Source: Naumannella halotolerans (GTDB taxonomy: Bacteria > Actinomycetota > Actinomycetes > Propionibacteriales > Propionibacteriaceae). Taken from it: a stretch of 64,000 nucleotides of DNA. The first letter of the stretch is position 1. The number at the start of each line of letters is the position of its first letter. Below the pieces are notes generated by a model. That model was not told the DNA's origin and made no database searches. It saw only the letters and a program-made list of their open reading frames with translations. The stretch spans positions 744,001 through 808,000 of the forward strand of contig NZ_SOAW01000001.1 of NCBI RefSeq assembly GCF_004364645.1, given 5' to 3'. A program made the translations under genes and the position numbers. Shown here one piece after another: positions 11,794 to 20,062 of the stretch.

Positions 11794-12755
11794 ATCCGGA
11801 ACCCGCCGTGTCGGACCAACAGTCCCCCGAGACCCCGGACCCGGTGCAGTCGGCACCCGCAGGGCCGACGCCGGACGCCGAGCAGCCGGGACCGAACGAC
11901 GGCAACACCTTCGTCGTTCGGCTGACCAATTTCGAGGGTCCGTTCGACCTGTTGTTGCAGCTGATCGCCAAGCACCGGCTCGACGTCACCGAAGTCTCAC
12001 TGTCCAGGGTGACTGATGAGTTCATCGCCCACGTGAAGGCCCTCGGCAGCACCTGGGACCTCGAACTCACCAGCAACTTCCTGCTGGTCGCAGCCACCTT
12101 GTTGGATCTGAAGGCCGCCCGGCTGCTGCCGCAGGGCGAGGTCGAGGACCCGGAGGACCTGGCGCTGCTGGAGGCCCGGGATCTGCTGTTCGCGCGGTTG
12201 CTGCAGTACCGGGCGTTCAAGGAGGTCTCGTTCTGGATCGCCGAGCGGTTCAGCTCCCAGGCCCGCCGGGCCCCGCGCCCCGGGGGACTGGAGGACCAGT
12301 TCGCCCGGTTGTTGCCGGAGGTCCAGCTGCGGGTCACCCCCGAGGACCTGGCCCGGCTCGCCGGGCGGGCGATGGCGCCGAAGGAGGTGGCCGAGGTCTC
12401 CTTGGCCCATCTCCACGGTGCCCAGGTCAGTGTGGTCGAACAGTCCAGGATCGTGGTCCGGCGGCTGCGGCAGCAGCGGCGGCTGACCTTCGCCGACCTG
12501 ATCAGCGACGCCCCGGACAAGCTGACCGCGGTCTGCCGTTTCCTGTCCCTGCTGGAGTTGTACCGGGAGAAGGCGGTCAGCTTCGAACAGCCCGATCCAC
12601 TGGGACGGCTGGAGATCGCCTGGACCGGTACCGATGCCGGTGAGGTACAGGTGACCGATGAGTTCGACGCCCCGCCCGCCGGGGACGGTGAACCGGCCCA
12701 GACGCCGCCCACCGATGCCCAGCAATCGAAGGAAACACCAGGAGGCGATCGATGA
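11778..12755 (+). CDS. scpA: Segregation and condensation protein A (kleisin)
   Basis: 325 residues if the ATG at 11778 is used; a GTG at 11808 would remove ten residues. The kleisin that bridges SMC heads in the bacterial condensin. Typical N-terminal motif FVVRLTNFEGPFDLLLQLIAKH after a 40-residue Pro/Glu-rich leader, then DVTEVSLSRVTDEFI and the helical LLVAATLLDLKAARLLP. The C-terminal winged-helix part (VEQSRIVVRRL to FLSLLELYREKAV) is followed by a disordered acidic tail. Overlaps parA and scpB. Confidence 0.95.
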   Translation: MQGQLNPEPAVSDQQSPETPDPVQSAPAGPTPDAEQPGPNDGNTFVVRLTNFEGPFDLLLQLIAKHRLDVTEVSLSRVTDEFIAHVKALGSTWDLELTSNFLLVAATLLDLKAARLLPQGEVEDPEDLALLEARDLLFARLLQYRAFKEVSFWIAERFSSQARRAPRPGGLEDQFARLLPEVQLRVTPEDLARLAGRAMAPKEVAEVSLAHLHGAQVSVVEQSRIVVRRLRQQRRLTFADLISDAPDKLTAVCRFLSLLELYREKAVSFEQPDPLGRLEIAWTGTDAGEVQVTDEFDAPPAGDGEPAQTPPTDAQQSKETPGGDR

Positions 12756-13732
12756 ACCCGCCCGAAGATCCACGACAGACCGATGCCGCTTCGGCATCCG
12801 GGACCGGCGCGGCGGCACCCGGTGAGACGGCGCCCGGTGAGACGGCGCCTCCCGAGGCGGGTCGCGTGGCCGAGCCTGCGCACGCAGAAGCGGTGGGTGA
12901 AGACCTGACGGACCAGAGCCCGGCGGACGCTGACGCTGCGGGGGACAGCGGTTCGGCCGGTACGGAGGTCAGGGTCGGTGCCATCGAGTCCGAGCAGCAG
13001 GCCGACCTCGGCAACGGGCCCACGGCCGAGGAACTGAGTGGCCCGATCGAGGCGCTGTTGCTGATGGCCGAGGCGCCGCTGCCCAGCGCCGACCTCGCCG
13101 CCTCGCTGCGTGCCCCCGTACCCGTGGTGGAGGAGTGCCTGAAGCAGCTGGCGCGCTTCTACGACGAGACCCGTCGCGGCTTCGCGCTGCGCCATGTGGG
13201 TGGTGGTTGGCGGTTGTGGACCCGGGCCGAACATGCCGAGGTGCTCGGCCAGGCTGTGCTGGAGGGCCAGACCGCCCGGCTGTCGCAGGCGGCCCTGGAG
13301 ACGCTGGCCGTGGTCGCCTACCTGCAGCCGGTGTCCCGTTCCCGGGTGGCGGCGGTACGTGGGGTCAATGTCGACGGTGTGATGCGTACCCTGCTGGCCC
13401 GCAACCTGGTGGCCGAGGTGGCTGCGGCCACCGGAGCCGGGCAGGCAGCACTGTTCGGCACCACCGATTACTTCCTGGAGCGGATGGGCATGGCCGATCT
13501 GTCCGAATTGCCGGCTCTGGCCCCGTACCTGCCCGATGCCAGCGACCTGGAGGCCGAACTCGGGCGCCTGGCCGGCACCGATCCGGGCGCGAGCGCGCCG
13601 ATCGATTCCGACTCGGCCGAGACGGCAGCACAAGTTGATCCCGAGGCGGATAATGGGGGAGTCGATCCCGCGGACCCGGCTCCACCGACAGGTCCGGTGA
13701 CCCCGACCAGTGAGGACGAACAGCATGACTGA
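12752..13732 (+). CDS. scpB: Segregation and condensation protein B
   Basis: 326 residues, starting in an ATGA overlap with scpA. About the first 90 residues are low-complexity Ala/Gly/Glu/Thr sequence, including a duplicated PGETA. The folded core of two winged helices spans about 92-265: LSGPIEALLLMAEAPLPSADL, then RLSQAALETLAVVAYLQPVSR and GTTDYFLERMGM. ScpB dimers bind ScpA in the SMC complex. A long disordered acidic C-tail follows. The N-terminal extension makes the protein longer than the usual roughly 200-residue ScpB. Confidence 0.94.
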   Translation: MNPPEDPRQTDAASASGTGAAAPGETAPGETAPPEAGRVAEPAHAEAVGEDLTDQSPADADAAGDSGSAGTEVRVGAIESEQQADLGNGPTAEELSGPIEALLLMAEAPLPSADLAASLRAPVPVVEECLKQLARFYDETRRGFALRHVGGGWRLWTRAEHAEVLGQAVLEGQTARLSQAALETLAVVAYLQPVSRSRVAAVRGVNVDGVMRTLLARNLVAEVAAATGAGQAALFGTTDYFLERMGMADLSELPALAPYLPDASDLEAELGRLAGTDPGASAPIDSDSAETAAQVDPEADNGGVDPADPAPPTGPVTPTSEDEQHD

Positions 13733-14468
13733 AACAGAACCCAACGCGGCGGGGGTTCGCCTACAGAAGGTGCTGGCAGGCGCCGGTCTCGCCTCCCGCA
13801 GGGCGGCCGAGGAGATGATCGCCGAGGGACGGGTGGAGGTCAACGGTGAGCTGGTGATCGAACAGGGCCGCCGGGTCGACCCCGAGACCGACGTGATCCG
13901 CGTCGACGGTTCACGGATCCCGCCGCCACGTCGTCACCGCTACCTGGTGTTCAACAAGCCCCGTGGCGTGGTCACCACCATGGACGACCCGGAAGGGCGC
14001 CGGGCGATCACCGACTATATCGAGTTCAAGGAACGGATGTTCCACGTCGGTCGACTGGACGCCGAGACCACCGGCTTGTTGATCATGACCAATGACGGTG
14101 AGTTCGCCCACCGGCTGAGCCACCCCTCGCACGAGGTCGCGAAGACCTATGTCGCCGAGGTGGTCGGGATCGTCGACCGCTCGACGATCAAGCGTCTGGG
14201 CAACGGGATCGAACTGGAGGACGGGCCGATCCGTCCCGATCATGTCTCGATCGTCTCCACCGGCGCCGACCGGACGATGGTGAAGGTCGTGTTGCATTCG
14301 GGTCGCAACCGGATCGTCCGCCGGATGTTCGAAGCGGTTGGGCACCCGGTGAAGAAGCTGTCCCGCACCGCGATCGGACCGGTCCGGCTGGGACAGATGC
14401 AACCCGGTGACTTCCGCGAACTCAGTCGCGAAGAGCTCGGCGCGCTACTGGACAAGGTCGGGTTGTGA
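13725..14468 (+). CDS. rluB: 23S rRNA pseudouridine synthase (RluB/RsuA family)
   Basis: 247 residues from the ATG at 13725; an in-frame GTG at 13710 is less likely because it lies deeper in scpB. An S4 RNA-binding domain ([21 protein letters not shown], about residues 8-60) precedes the synthase domain, whose catalytic Asp lies in [20 protein letters not shown]. Modifies uridine in 23S rRNA helix 89 in characterised homologues. Overlaps scpB by eight bases and pafA by four. The scpA-scpB-rluB order is widely conserved; what comes next here is not. Confidence 0.93.
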   Translation: MTETEPNAAGVRLQKVLAGAGLASRRAAEEMIAEGRVEVNGELVIEQGRRVDPETDVIRVDGSRIPPPRRHRYLVFNKPRGVVTTMDDPEGRRAITDYIEFKERMFHVGRLDAETTGLLIMTNDGEFAHRLSHPSHEVAKTYVAEVVGIVDRSTIKRLGNGIELEDGPIRPDHVSIVSTGADRTMVKVVLHSGRNRIVRRMFEAVGHPVKKLSRTAIGPVRLGQMQPGDFRELSREELGALLDKVGL

Positions 14469-15952
14469 GCACCGAGGCGGTGACCAGGCGCCCGGGGCTC
14501 GATCGGCGGATCTTCGGCATCGAGACCGAGTACGGCGTCGCCTGCACGGTACGCGAGGGTCGCCGCCTGACCGCCGATGAGATCGCGCGGGCGCTCTTCC
14601 GTACCGTGGTCGCCTGGGGGAAGTCCAGCAATGTCTTTCTCCGCAACGGATCCCGCGTCTATCTCGATGTCGGTTCCCATCCCGAGTACGCCACCGCCGA
14701 GTGTGACGATCCGCAGAGCCTGCTGGCGCACGACCGGGCCGGGGAGCGGATCCTGCACGATCTCAGCGTCCAGGCCACCGAGCGGTTGACCGACGAGGGG
14801 ATCGACGCCGACATCTACCTGTTCAAGAACAACACCGACTCCCACGGCAATTCCTACGGCTGTCATGAGAACTACCTGGTCGAACGCAGCAGCGACTTCT
14901 CCGCCTACTCCGATGTGCTGGTGCCGTTCCTCGTCTCCCGGCAGTTGATCTGTGGTGCGGGGAAGGTGCAGCCGGGCGGGGCGTACTCGATCAGCCAACG
15001 CGCCGAGCACATGTGGGACGGGGTCTCCTCGGCGACCACCCGCTGCCGACCGATGATCAACACCCGGGACGAGCCGCATGCCGATCCCGAGCGCTACCGG
15101 CGGCTGCACGTGATCGTCGGCGATGCCAACCTGAGCCAGACCACCACCTTGTTGAAGGTCGTCTCCACCGATCTGGTGCTGCGACTGATCGAGTCCGGGG
15201 TGGCACTGCGTGACCTCGGGCTGGAGAACCCGACCCGGGCGGTCCGCGACATCGCCACCGATCTGAGCGGGCGACGCCCGATCACCCGGGCGAATGGGCA
15301 GACCATCACCGCCCTGGAGTTGCAGCAGCACTTTCTCGAGGCGACCTCGGTGCTGCTGGGTGATCAGGTAGAGGAGACGCCGGCGATCAAGCGCAGCGTC
15401 GACCTGTGGCGCCGCTGCCTGACGGCGATCGAGACCGGTGAACTGGGGGAAGTCTCGACCGAGATCGACTGGGTGATCAAGAAGACCCTGCTCGACCGGT
15501 ACGCCCGACGCAACGATCTGCCGCCGGAACATCCCCGGCTGGCCCAGTTGGATCTCGCCTACCACGACATCGCTCCCGGCCGGGGGCTGTTCCGGATCCT
15601 CGAGGCGCGCGGTGATGCCGCCACGGTGATCGACTCCTCGGCGGTCGACGAGGCGATGCGGATGCCGCCGCAGACCACCCGTGCCCGGCTGCGCGGCGAG
15701 TTCATCGCCGCCGCTCAGGCGGCCAAGGTCGACTACACCGTCGACTGGGTGCATCTGAAGGTCAACGATCCCGCGCCGCGGGCATGGTCCTCGCCCCGAC
15801 CCAGTCCCGCCGGCGGTAGTTGGTCGAACACCACCGTGCTCTGCAAGGACCCGTTCGCCGCGACCGACGAGCGGGTGGACCGGTTGATCGCCTCCATCAC
15901 CGAGGGCGCCGGTTCGGCCGATGCCGGCACCGCGGATCCACCGGCGGTCTGA
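14465..15952 (+). CDS. pafA: Pup--protein ligase
   Basis: 495 residues from a GTG that overlaps the rluB stop (GTGA). PafA joins the deamidated C-terminal glutamate of Pup to substrate lysines, using ATP. Hallmarks: [13 protein letters not shown] (Mg/ATP glutamates), [74 protein letters not shown] and late [11 protein letters not shown] and [14 protein letters not shown]. It lacks the Dop-specific loop and reads as PafA. About 15 extra residues (around 440-455, [15 protein letters not shown]) interrupt the stretch before VLCKDPF. The usual upstream partners dop, pup and prcBA are absent; rluB is there instead. Confidence 0.95.
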   Translation: MSTEAVTRRPGLDRRIFGIETEYGVACTVREGRRLTADEIARALFRTVVAWGKSSNVFLRNGSRVYLDVGSHPEYATAECDDPQSLLAHDRAGERILHDLSVQATERLTDEGIDADIYLFKNNTDSHGNSYGCHENYLVERSSDFSAYSDVLVPFLVSRQLICGAGKVQPGGAYSISQRAEHMWDGVSSATTRCRPMINTRDEPHADPERYRRLHVIVGDANLSQTTTLLKVVSTDLVLRLIESGVALRDLGLENPTRAVRDIATDLSGRRPITRANGQTITALELQQHFLEATSVLLGDQVEETPAIKRSVDLWRRCLTAIETGELGEVSTEIDWVIKKTLLDRYARRNDLPPEHPRLAQLDLAYHDIAPGRGLFRILEARGDAATVIDSSAVDEAMRMPPQTTRARLRGEFIAAAQAAKVDYTVDWVHLKVNDPAPRAWSSPRPSPAGGSWSNTTVLCKDPFAATDERVDRLIASITEGAGSADAGTADPPAV

Positions 15953-16214
15953 GCGGGCGCCGAGTACACACGCGCGCTGATCCCCAGCCGGGATGGGTGG
16001 CGTGGCCACAAGGTGGTCGCGGGTTGGATCGGAGAGACAACCGCCGCCGAACTCGCCTTGGTCAGCGCGAGGTGTGCGAATCCCGGCCGTACTGCATGCG
16101 AGGGCGGTGTGAGAACGTCGCATCCCGATCAGAAGCATTGCCCTTCCGGCGGCCGAGGTCAGGGCCTTCGCGTGGCCACGGTTTGTCGATGCGGCCATGT
16201 TCAGGTTCAGCGGG

Positions 16215-16220
16215 TAGCCT
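16215..16220 (+). promoter_or_regulatory. -10-like hexamer TAGCCT upstream of the FKBP gene
   Basis: TAGCCT, then seven bases, then the GTG at 16228: the leaderless arrangement seen at several genes here. It supports the GTG over the ATG at 16240. The rest of the 275-bp gap after pafA shows nothing recognisable. Confidence 0.5.
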
Positions 16221-16227
16221 TCCGCGG

Positions 16228-17271
16228 GTGCGTACGATCATGACATCCTCACCGGTCCGGCCGCTGGCACGGGTGCGCCGCCTCGCCCTCGGCGCGGCCG
16301 CAGTCGCGATCTTCGCGGCGGGTTGCGGAGAGGCCGAACCGGCAGCGAACCCGAACGAACCGGATCCGACGGTCGCCTCCGCCGCACCGACGGCCGAGCC
16401 CTCGGCCGAGGAATCCGCCTCCCCGGAGCCGACGGTCGAGCCCGCGGACAACCTCGACGGCATCGAGGTCAGTGACGGTGAGACTCCGGAGGTGACGATC
16501 TCCGAGACGCCCTGGACGATCGACGAGACCCGTACCGAGGTGCTGGACGAGGGCGACGGGACGACCGTCACGGCCGAGTCCACCGTGGAGATCAACTACG
16601 TCGGCGTGAACGGCCGTACCGGCGAGGTCTTCGACTCCTCCTACGAGGCCGGGCAGTCCGCGACCTTCCCCCTGACCCAGGTGATCACCGGCTTCCAGAA
16701 GGGCCTGACCGATCAGAAAGTCGGCAGCCGGGTGCTGATCGCGATGCCGGGTACCGACGGTTACGACGCCTCGGGCGGATCCGGTGACGGCACCATCCAG
16801 GTCGGCGACACACTGGTCTTCGTGGTCGACATCCTCGATGCCTCGCTGACCGGTCCCGAAGGTGAGGAGCAGTCGGCGCCGGAGGGCATGCCGACGGTGG
16901 ACGAGGCCGATGGCGCGGTGACCGTGGAGATCCCGGACAGCGAACCGCCGACCGAGCTGGAGACCGCCACCCTGATCAAGGGCGAGGGCAAGGAGGTCGG
17001 CGAGTCCGACCAGGTGACGGTCAGCTATGTCGGATATTCCTGGCGGACGAAGGAACAGATCGACTCCGGCCAGAACGAGGCGACGACCTTCGACGCGGTG
17101 ATCCAGGGCTGGGGTGAGGGTCTGGTCGGGCAGACGGTCGGCAGCCGGGTCGAACTGGTGATCCCGCCGGCGCTGGCCTATCCCGACGGCAACCCGACGG
17201 CACCGACCGTCGAGGCCGGGGACACCCTGGTCTACGTCGTGGACATCCTCTACAGCCAGTCGCCGGCCTGA
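16228..17271 (+). CDS. Lipoprotein with two FKBP-type peptidyl-prolyl isomerase domains
   Basis: 347 residues. A signal peptide with lipobox AAGC (LALGAAAVAIFAAGCGEAEP) predicts lipidation and attachment to the outer face of the membrane. A Pro/Glu/Ala linker (about 38-80) leads to a first FKBP domain (VEINYVGVNGRTGEVFDSSY, FPLTQVITGFQKGL) and a second after about residue 250 (VTVSYVGYSWRT, VIQGWGEGLVGQTVGSRVEL). It should assist folding of exported proteins. An FKBP gene next to pafA is common in actinobacteria. A perfect-stem terminator follows. Confidence 0.92.
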   Translation: MRTIMTSSPVRPLARVRRLALGAAAVAIFAAGCGEAEPAANPNEPDPTVASAAPTAEPSAEESASPEPTVEPADNLDGIEVSDGETPEVTISETPWTIDETRTEVLDEGDGTTVTAESTVEINYVGVNGRTGEVFDSSYEAGQSATFPLTQVITGFQKGLTDQKVGSRVLIAMPGTDGYDASGGSGDGTIQVGDTLVFVVDILDASLTGPEGEEQSAPEGMPTVDEADGAVTVEIPDSEPPTELETATLIKGEGKEVGESDQVTVSYVGYSWRTKEQIDSGQNEATTFDAVIQGWGEGLVGQTVGSRVELVIPPALAYPDGNPTAPTVEAGDTLVYVVDILYSQSPA

Positions 17272-17347
17272 GCGAGCCAGTCGCCTGGGCGCCGCGGACC
17301 ACACCCGGGGGTGGAAAGCTCCTGAGCGAGCCGCCCCGACAACTGAG

Positions 17348-17383
17348 ACAGCACCGGTCCCCGTGGCCGGTGCTGTTTCGTTT
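17348..17383 (+). terminator. Intrinsic terminator after the FKBP gene
   Basis: Perfect 10-bp stem ACAGCACCGG / CCGGTGCTGT (17348-17357 with 17367-17376), 9-base loop, then TTTCGTTT. Confidence 0.85.
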
Positions 17384-17389
17384 CCCTCG

Positions 17390-17470
17390 GATCATCACGC
17401 GCCACGGCGAGATCATCACGCGCCACGGCGAGATCATCACGCGCCACGGCGAGATCATCGCGCGCCACCG
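17390..17470. repeat. 21-bp tandem repeat, about 3.8 copies
   Basis: Unit GATCATCACGCGCCACGGCG plus A at 17390-17410, 17411-17431 and 17432-17452, identical in all three, then a degenerate partial copy to about 17470. It lies just after the FKBP terminator in the 786-bp gap between convergent genes (17272-18057), which holds only repeats and no convincing gene. Confidence 0.85.
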
Positions 17471-17494
17471 CGGAGGCAGTGGACCAGGCATGTA

Positions 17495-17593
17495 CAAGAC
17501 AAACGTCACACTCGATTCCGAATCGTCGGCGGAAACCCTTTGATGGTGCGGGCGGCTTCGGGTCTCGGGTGATCGAGTGTGACGTTTGTCTTG
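17495..17593. repeat. Long inverted repeat element, copy 1 (22-bp perfect arms, 55-base centre)
   Basis: Left arm 17495-17516 begins CAAGACAAACGTCACACTCG; right arm 17572-17593 is its exact reverse complement. The 55-base centre contains GTCGGCGGAAACC and GTTTGATGG-like sequence. The centre and about 20 bp of right flank (TGCCGCGGCCCG) are also conserved in copy 2, so the repeated unit is at least about 120 bp. The arms are visibly less GC-rich than their surroundings. No transposase is nearby. Confidence 0.9.
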
Positions 17594-17740
17594 CGGAGCT
17601 TGCCGCGGCCCGTGGGACTAGATGGTTTCGGAGAGCCGTTCGTGCTTGCAGGGATCCGTTCGATACTCATGGTGCGCCCGGTGTCGGCCCGGGCCGAGGG
17701 CTCAGGCCGCGACCAGTTCGCCGCGAGTGGTGTCGGCCGA

Positions 17741-17816
17741 TGCGGTAATACCCGGTGGCCTTCAGGTGATGCAGCCGGTGCGGTGATGCCCGGTGGCCTT
17801 CAGGTGATGCAGCCGG
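17741..17816. repeat. 38-bp tandem repeat, two copies
   Basis: Units 17741-17778 and 17779-17816 share CCCGGTGGCCTTCAGGTGAT and differ at two bases near their start (TAATAC versus TGATGC). They sit between inverted-repeat copies 1 and 2. Confidence 0.85.
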
Positions 17817-17854
17817 CACTCGGCGCCAGGTGGTGCCGGCTCTCGGGGCATGAA

Positions 17855-17953
17855 CAAGACAAACGTCACACTCGATTCCGATCCGTCGGCGGAAACCGTT
17901 TGATGGCGCGGGCGGCATCGGGCCTCGGGTGATCGAGTGTGACGTTCGTCTTG
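17855..17953. repeat. Long inverted repeat element, copy 2
   Basis: Same 22-bp left arm as copy 1 (17855-17876), right arm 17932-17953 with one change (C at 17947), and the same 55-base centre length with six substitutions. It is exactly 360 bp from copy 1. Read in the leftward direction it lies downstream of ecfT. Confidence 0.9.
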
Positions 17954-18057
17954 TGTTGTTGCCGCGGCCCGCGGGTTGGGAGTTCGGGGTCGTCCCGCCG
18001 GAGCCGACACCTCCGCCCGCGCGGGCTGGTTGGCTGCAGTGGCCCCTCGCCCGATTC

Positions 18058-18753
18058 TCAGCCCACCGTCGGCCGGCCGGAGTCCGACCCGGCTCGGTCG
18101 AGTCCACCCCGGGCGATCAGCGCCTCACCCATCGCATCGGCGAGACGGATCGTGTGCACCACGGTGTTCACCGTCAACCCGGGCAGTCCCCGCAGACCGG
18201 CAGCTGCACCGCGGGCAGACCGGGCCTCCCTTGCCCGATGCAGACCGTCGGCGACCAAGGGAATCGCCCGAATCGTCAGGGCGACGGCCAACCCGATCCG
18301 TTCGGCCGGTACGCCGAAGCGCCGCAACGGGGAGAGAACGCCGGTGACCACCTGCAGCAGCTCGCTCACCCGGGTGGTCGCGGTGACGGCCCAGGCAGCC
18401 AGCAGCAGACCGACCAGCCGAGCGGTCATGCCGAGGGCGGCCGGCCAACCGTTCACCCACCACTGGACGGCCGCCAGGGCGACCACCAGCACACCCGCGC
18501 CGACCGCCACCGGACGAAGCATCGCCACCGGGAGCCGGGCCAGCGTCCAGACGAGCGCCCCGGCCAGCAGGACGAAGAGACTCACCCACAGTTGCGCCCC
18601 GAGCCACGGCGGTGCCGGCCGGACCTGGGCCGGCCCCATCGCCGGTGCCAGCCCGGTGAGAATCCCCAGCAGCAGCAACCCCAGCAGTTTCGGTCCCGCA
18701 CCCATTCGGTGCAGTACCGACGAACCCGGGTGATACAAGCCCAGCAGATTCAT
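18058..18753 (-). CDS. ECF transporter T component (energy-coupling membrane protein)
   Basis: 231 residues with about five hydrophobic segments (LGLLLLGILTGLAP, LWVSLFVLLAGALVW, LVVALAAVQWW, LVGLLLAAWAVTA). The cytoplasmic ARG-type motifs that couple EcfT to the ATPases are visible as REARSARG and EALIARGG. It is the last gene of a bioY-ecfA-ecfT operon (ATGA overlap with ecfA), so it is the BioN-type partner for biotin uptake, though it may also serve other S components. Downstream, in its 3' direction, lie the inverted repeats. Confidence 0.88.
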   Translation of the reverse strand: MNLLGLYHPGSSVLHRMGAGPKLLGLLLLGILTGLAPAMGPAQVRPAPPWLGAQLWVSLFVLLAGALVWTLARLPVAMLRPVAVGAGVLVVALAAVQWWVNGWPAALGMTARLVGLLLAAWAVTATTRVSELLQVVTGVLSPLRRFGVPAERIGLAVALTIRAIPLVADGLHRAREARSARGAAAGLRGLPGLTVNTVVHTIRLADAMGEALIARGGLDRAGSDSGRPTVG

Positions 18754-19427
18754 CGCATCAGCGCGTCGTAGTACGCGATGGCCGCGGCCGGGTCGGCATC
18801 GCAGACCACCCGGCCGGCCTCCAGCACCAGCACCCGGTCGAAGTCGGCCAGCAGTTCCGGGGTGTGGGTGACCACCACCTGTTGCTGGTCGAGTGCGGCC
18901 AGGGTCGCAGCCAGCCGTCGCACATTGCGCAGGTCCAACAAGTTGGTCGGTTCATCGGCGATGAGTACGGCCGGCTCGGTGAGCAGGATGGCGGCCAGCG
19001 CCAGAACCTGCTTCTGCCCACCGGAGAGCAGATGGCAGGGATGGTCGGCATGGTCGGTCAGTCCCCAGCGTTGCAGGGACGCCTCGACGGCGGCGTCGAT
19101 CTCGGCCCGGGGTCGTCCCCGCAGGGAGAACGCCAGGTCCTCGGCGACGGTCGGCATGATGATCTGTTGATCTGCATCGGAGAACAGGAAGCCGACGAGT
19201 CGGCGTACCTTCGCAGTTTCCCGGCCGACATCGTGGCCGTGCACCCGTACCGTCCCCGATCGGGGACGGGCCAATCCGTTGATGCAGCGGACCAGGGTCG
19301 ACTTGCCCGAGCTGTTGGCGCCCAGGATGCCGATCCGCCGTTCGCTGAGCTGCAGGGTGAGCTCGTGCAGGACGGTCCGTCCACCGAGGCTGACCTCGAC
19401 CCGGTCGAAGTCGATCGAGGCAGCCAC
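18750..19427 (-). CDS. ECF transporter ATPase (BioM/EcfA type)
   Basis: 225 residues. Walker A GANSSGKST (residues about 36-44), Q-loop region FSDADQQIIMPTVAEDL, signature LSGGQKQVLALAAIL, Walker B AVLIADEPTNLLD and H-loop VVTHT. The DADQQ form of the Q-loop is typical of cobalt and biotin ECF ATPases. Only one ATPase gene is present, so the transporter probably uses a homodimer. One base separates it from bioY. Confidence 0.92.
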   Translation of the reverse strand: MAASIDFDRVEVSLGGRTVLHELTLQLSERRIGILGANSSGKSTLVRCINGLARPRSGTVRVHGHDVGRETAKVRRLVGFLFSDADQQIIMPTVAEDLAFSLRGRPRAEIDAAVEASLQRWGLTDHADHPCHLLSGGQKQVLALAAILLTEPAVLIADEPTNLLDLRNVRRLAATLAALDQQQVVVTHTPELLADFDRVLVLEAGRVVCDADPAAAIAYYDALMR

Positions 19428-19428
19428 C

Positions 19429-20037
19429 TCAGCGGCGGTCGAAGGCCTGTGGGAGGGCCCGGACCACCCCGACGGTGATCAGCGAGGCGAGCACGATCTT
19501 GATCAGATCACCGGGGATGAACAGCGCCATACCGGAGACGACGGCCGTGTCCCAGGGCAATCCGGTGACCACCTTCATCACCGGCAGGCCGACGGCATAG
19601 ACCGGGACGAGGCCACCGATCAGCCCCGCGAGCACGAATTCCGCGACAGCCCGGCCGCGGCCGATCCGGCGATCGACCAGCCGGTCCACGATCCGACGCG
19701 AGAGCAGACCCACCACCAGTGCGCTCAGGACGAAACCGATCAGGAATCCGCCGGTCGGGCCGACGAAGAGCCCGAGACCGCCGCGCATCCCGCTGCCGAC
19801 GGGAAGACCGATGGCGATCAGCAGCAGGTACAGGCCGACGGCCGCGACGCCGAGTTTCGGCCCCAGCAAGTAGCCGGCCAGCAGGACGCCCAGGGTCTGC
19901 AAAGTGATCGGCACCGGTCCGACCGGTACGCCGGGCAGGATCGACAAGGCGGCGATCAGGGCAGCGAAGACCGCCACCCGGACCAACGAGCGGGCTGCCG
20001 AGTCGGAGTGGGTGCTCGGTACGGGTTCAGCGTTCAC
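19429..20037 (-). CDS. bioY: Biotin transporter substrate-binding component BioY
   Basis: 202 residues from a GTG. A six-helix S component; the BioY signature is GPVPITLQTLGVLLAGYLLG followed by LYLLLIAIGLPVG and GPTGGFLIGF. The late VMALFIPGD-like stretch (GMALFIPGDLIKIVLA) is also typical. With the adjacent ATPase and T component it forms a complete biotin ECF importer. No Shine-Dalgarno sequence is evident before the GTG. A 17-bp palindrome overlaps the end of the upstream gluQ gene. Confidence 0.93.
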   Translation of the reverse strand: MNAEPVPSTHSDSAARSLVRVAVFAALIAALSILPGVPVGPVPITLQTLGVLLAGYLLGPKLGVAAVGLYLLLIAIGLPVGSGMRGGLGLFVGPTGGFLIGFVLSALVVGLLSRRIVDRLVDRRIGRGRAVAEFVLAGLIGGLVPVYAVGLPVMKVVTGLPWDTAVVSGMALFIPGDLIKIVLASLITVGVVRALPQAFDRR

Positions 20038-20045
20038 AACGAGTC

Positions 20046-20062
20046 ATTGAACACCATTCAAT
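20046..20062. promoter_or_regulatory. 17-bp palindrome ahead of bioY, candidate operator
   Basis: ATTGAA-CACCA-TTCAAT, perfect 6-bp arms, 9 bases upstream of the bioY GTG and overlapping the gluQ stop codon. Biotin genes in actinobacteria are often controlled by repressors that bind short palindromes of this kind. A gluQ-independent promoter here would have to lie inside the end of gluQ; I could not identify one. Confidence 0.4.

Noticed and set aside
17390-17953. A mobile element at the repeat cluster
   Set aside because: No transposase frame, no target-site duplication visible around the inverted repeats; only non-autonomous repeats can be claimed.
20038-20062. Biotin or thiamine riboswitch upstream of bioY
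   Set aside because: Only 20 bases separate gluQ and bioY; there is no room for a riboswitch and no conserved core was seen.
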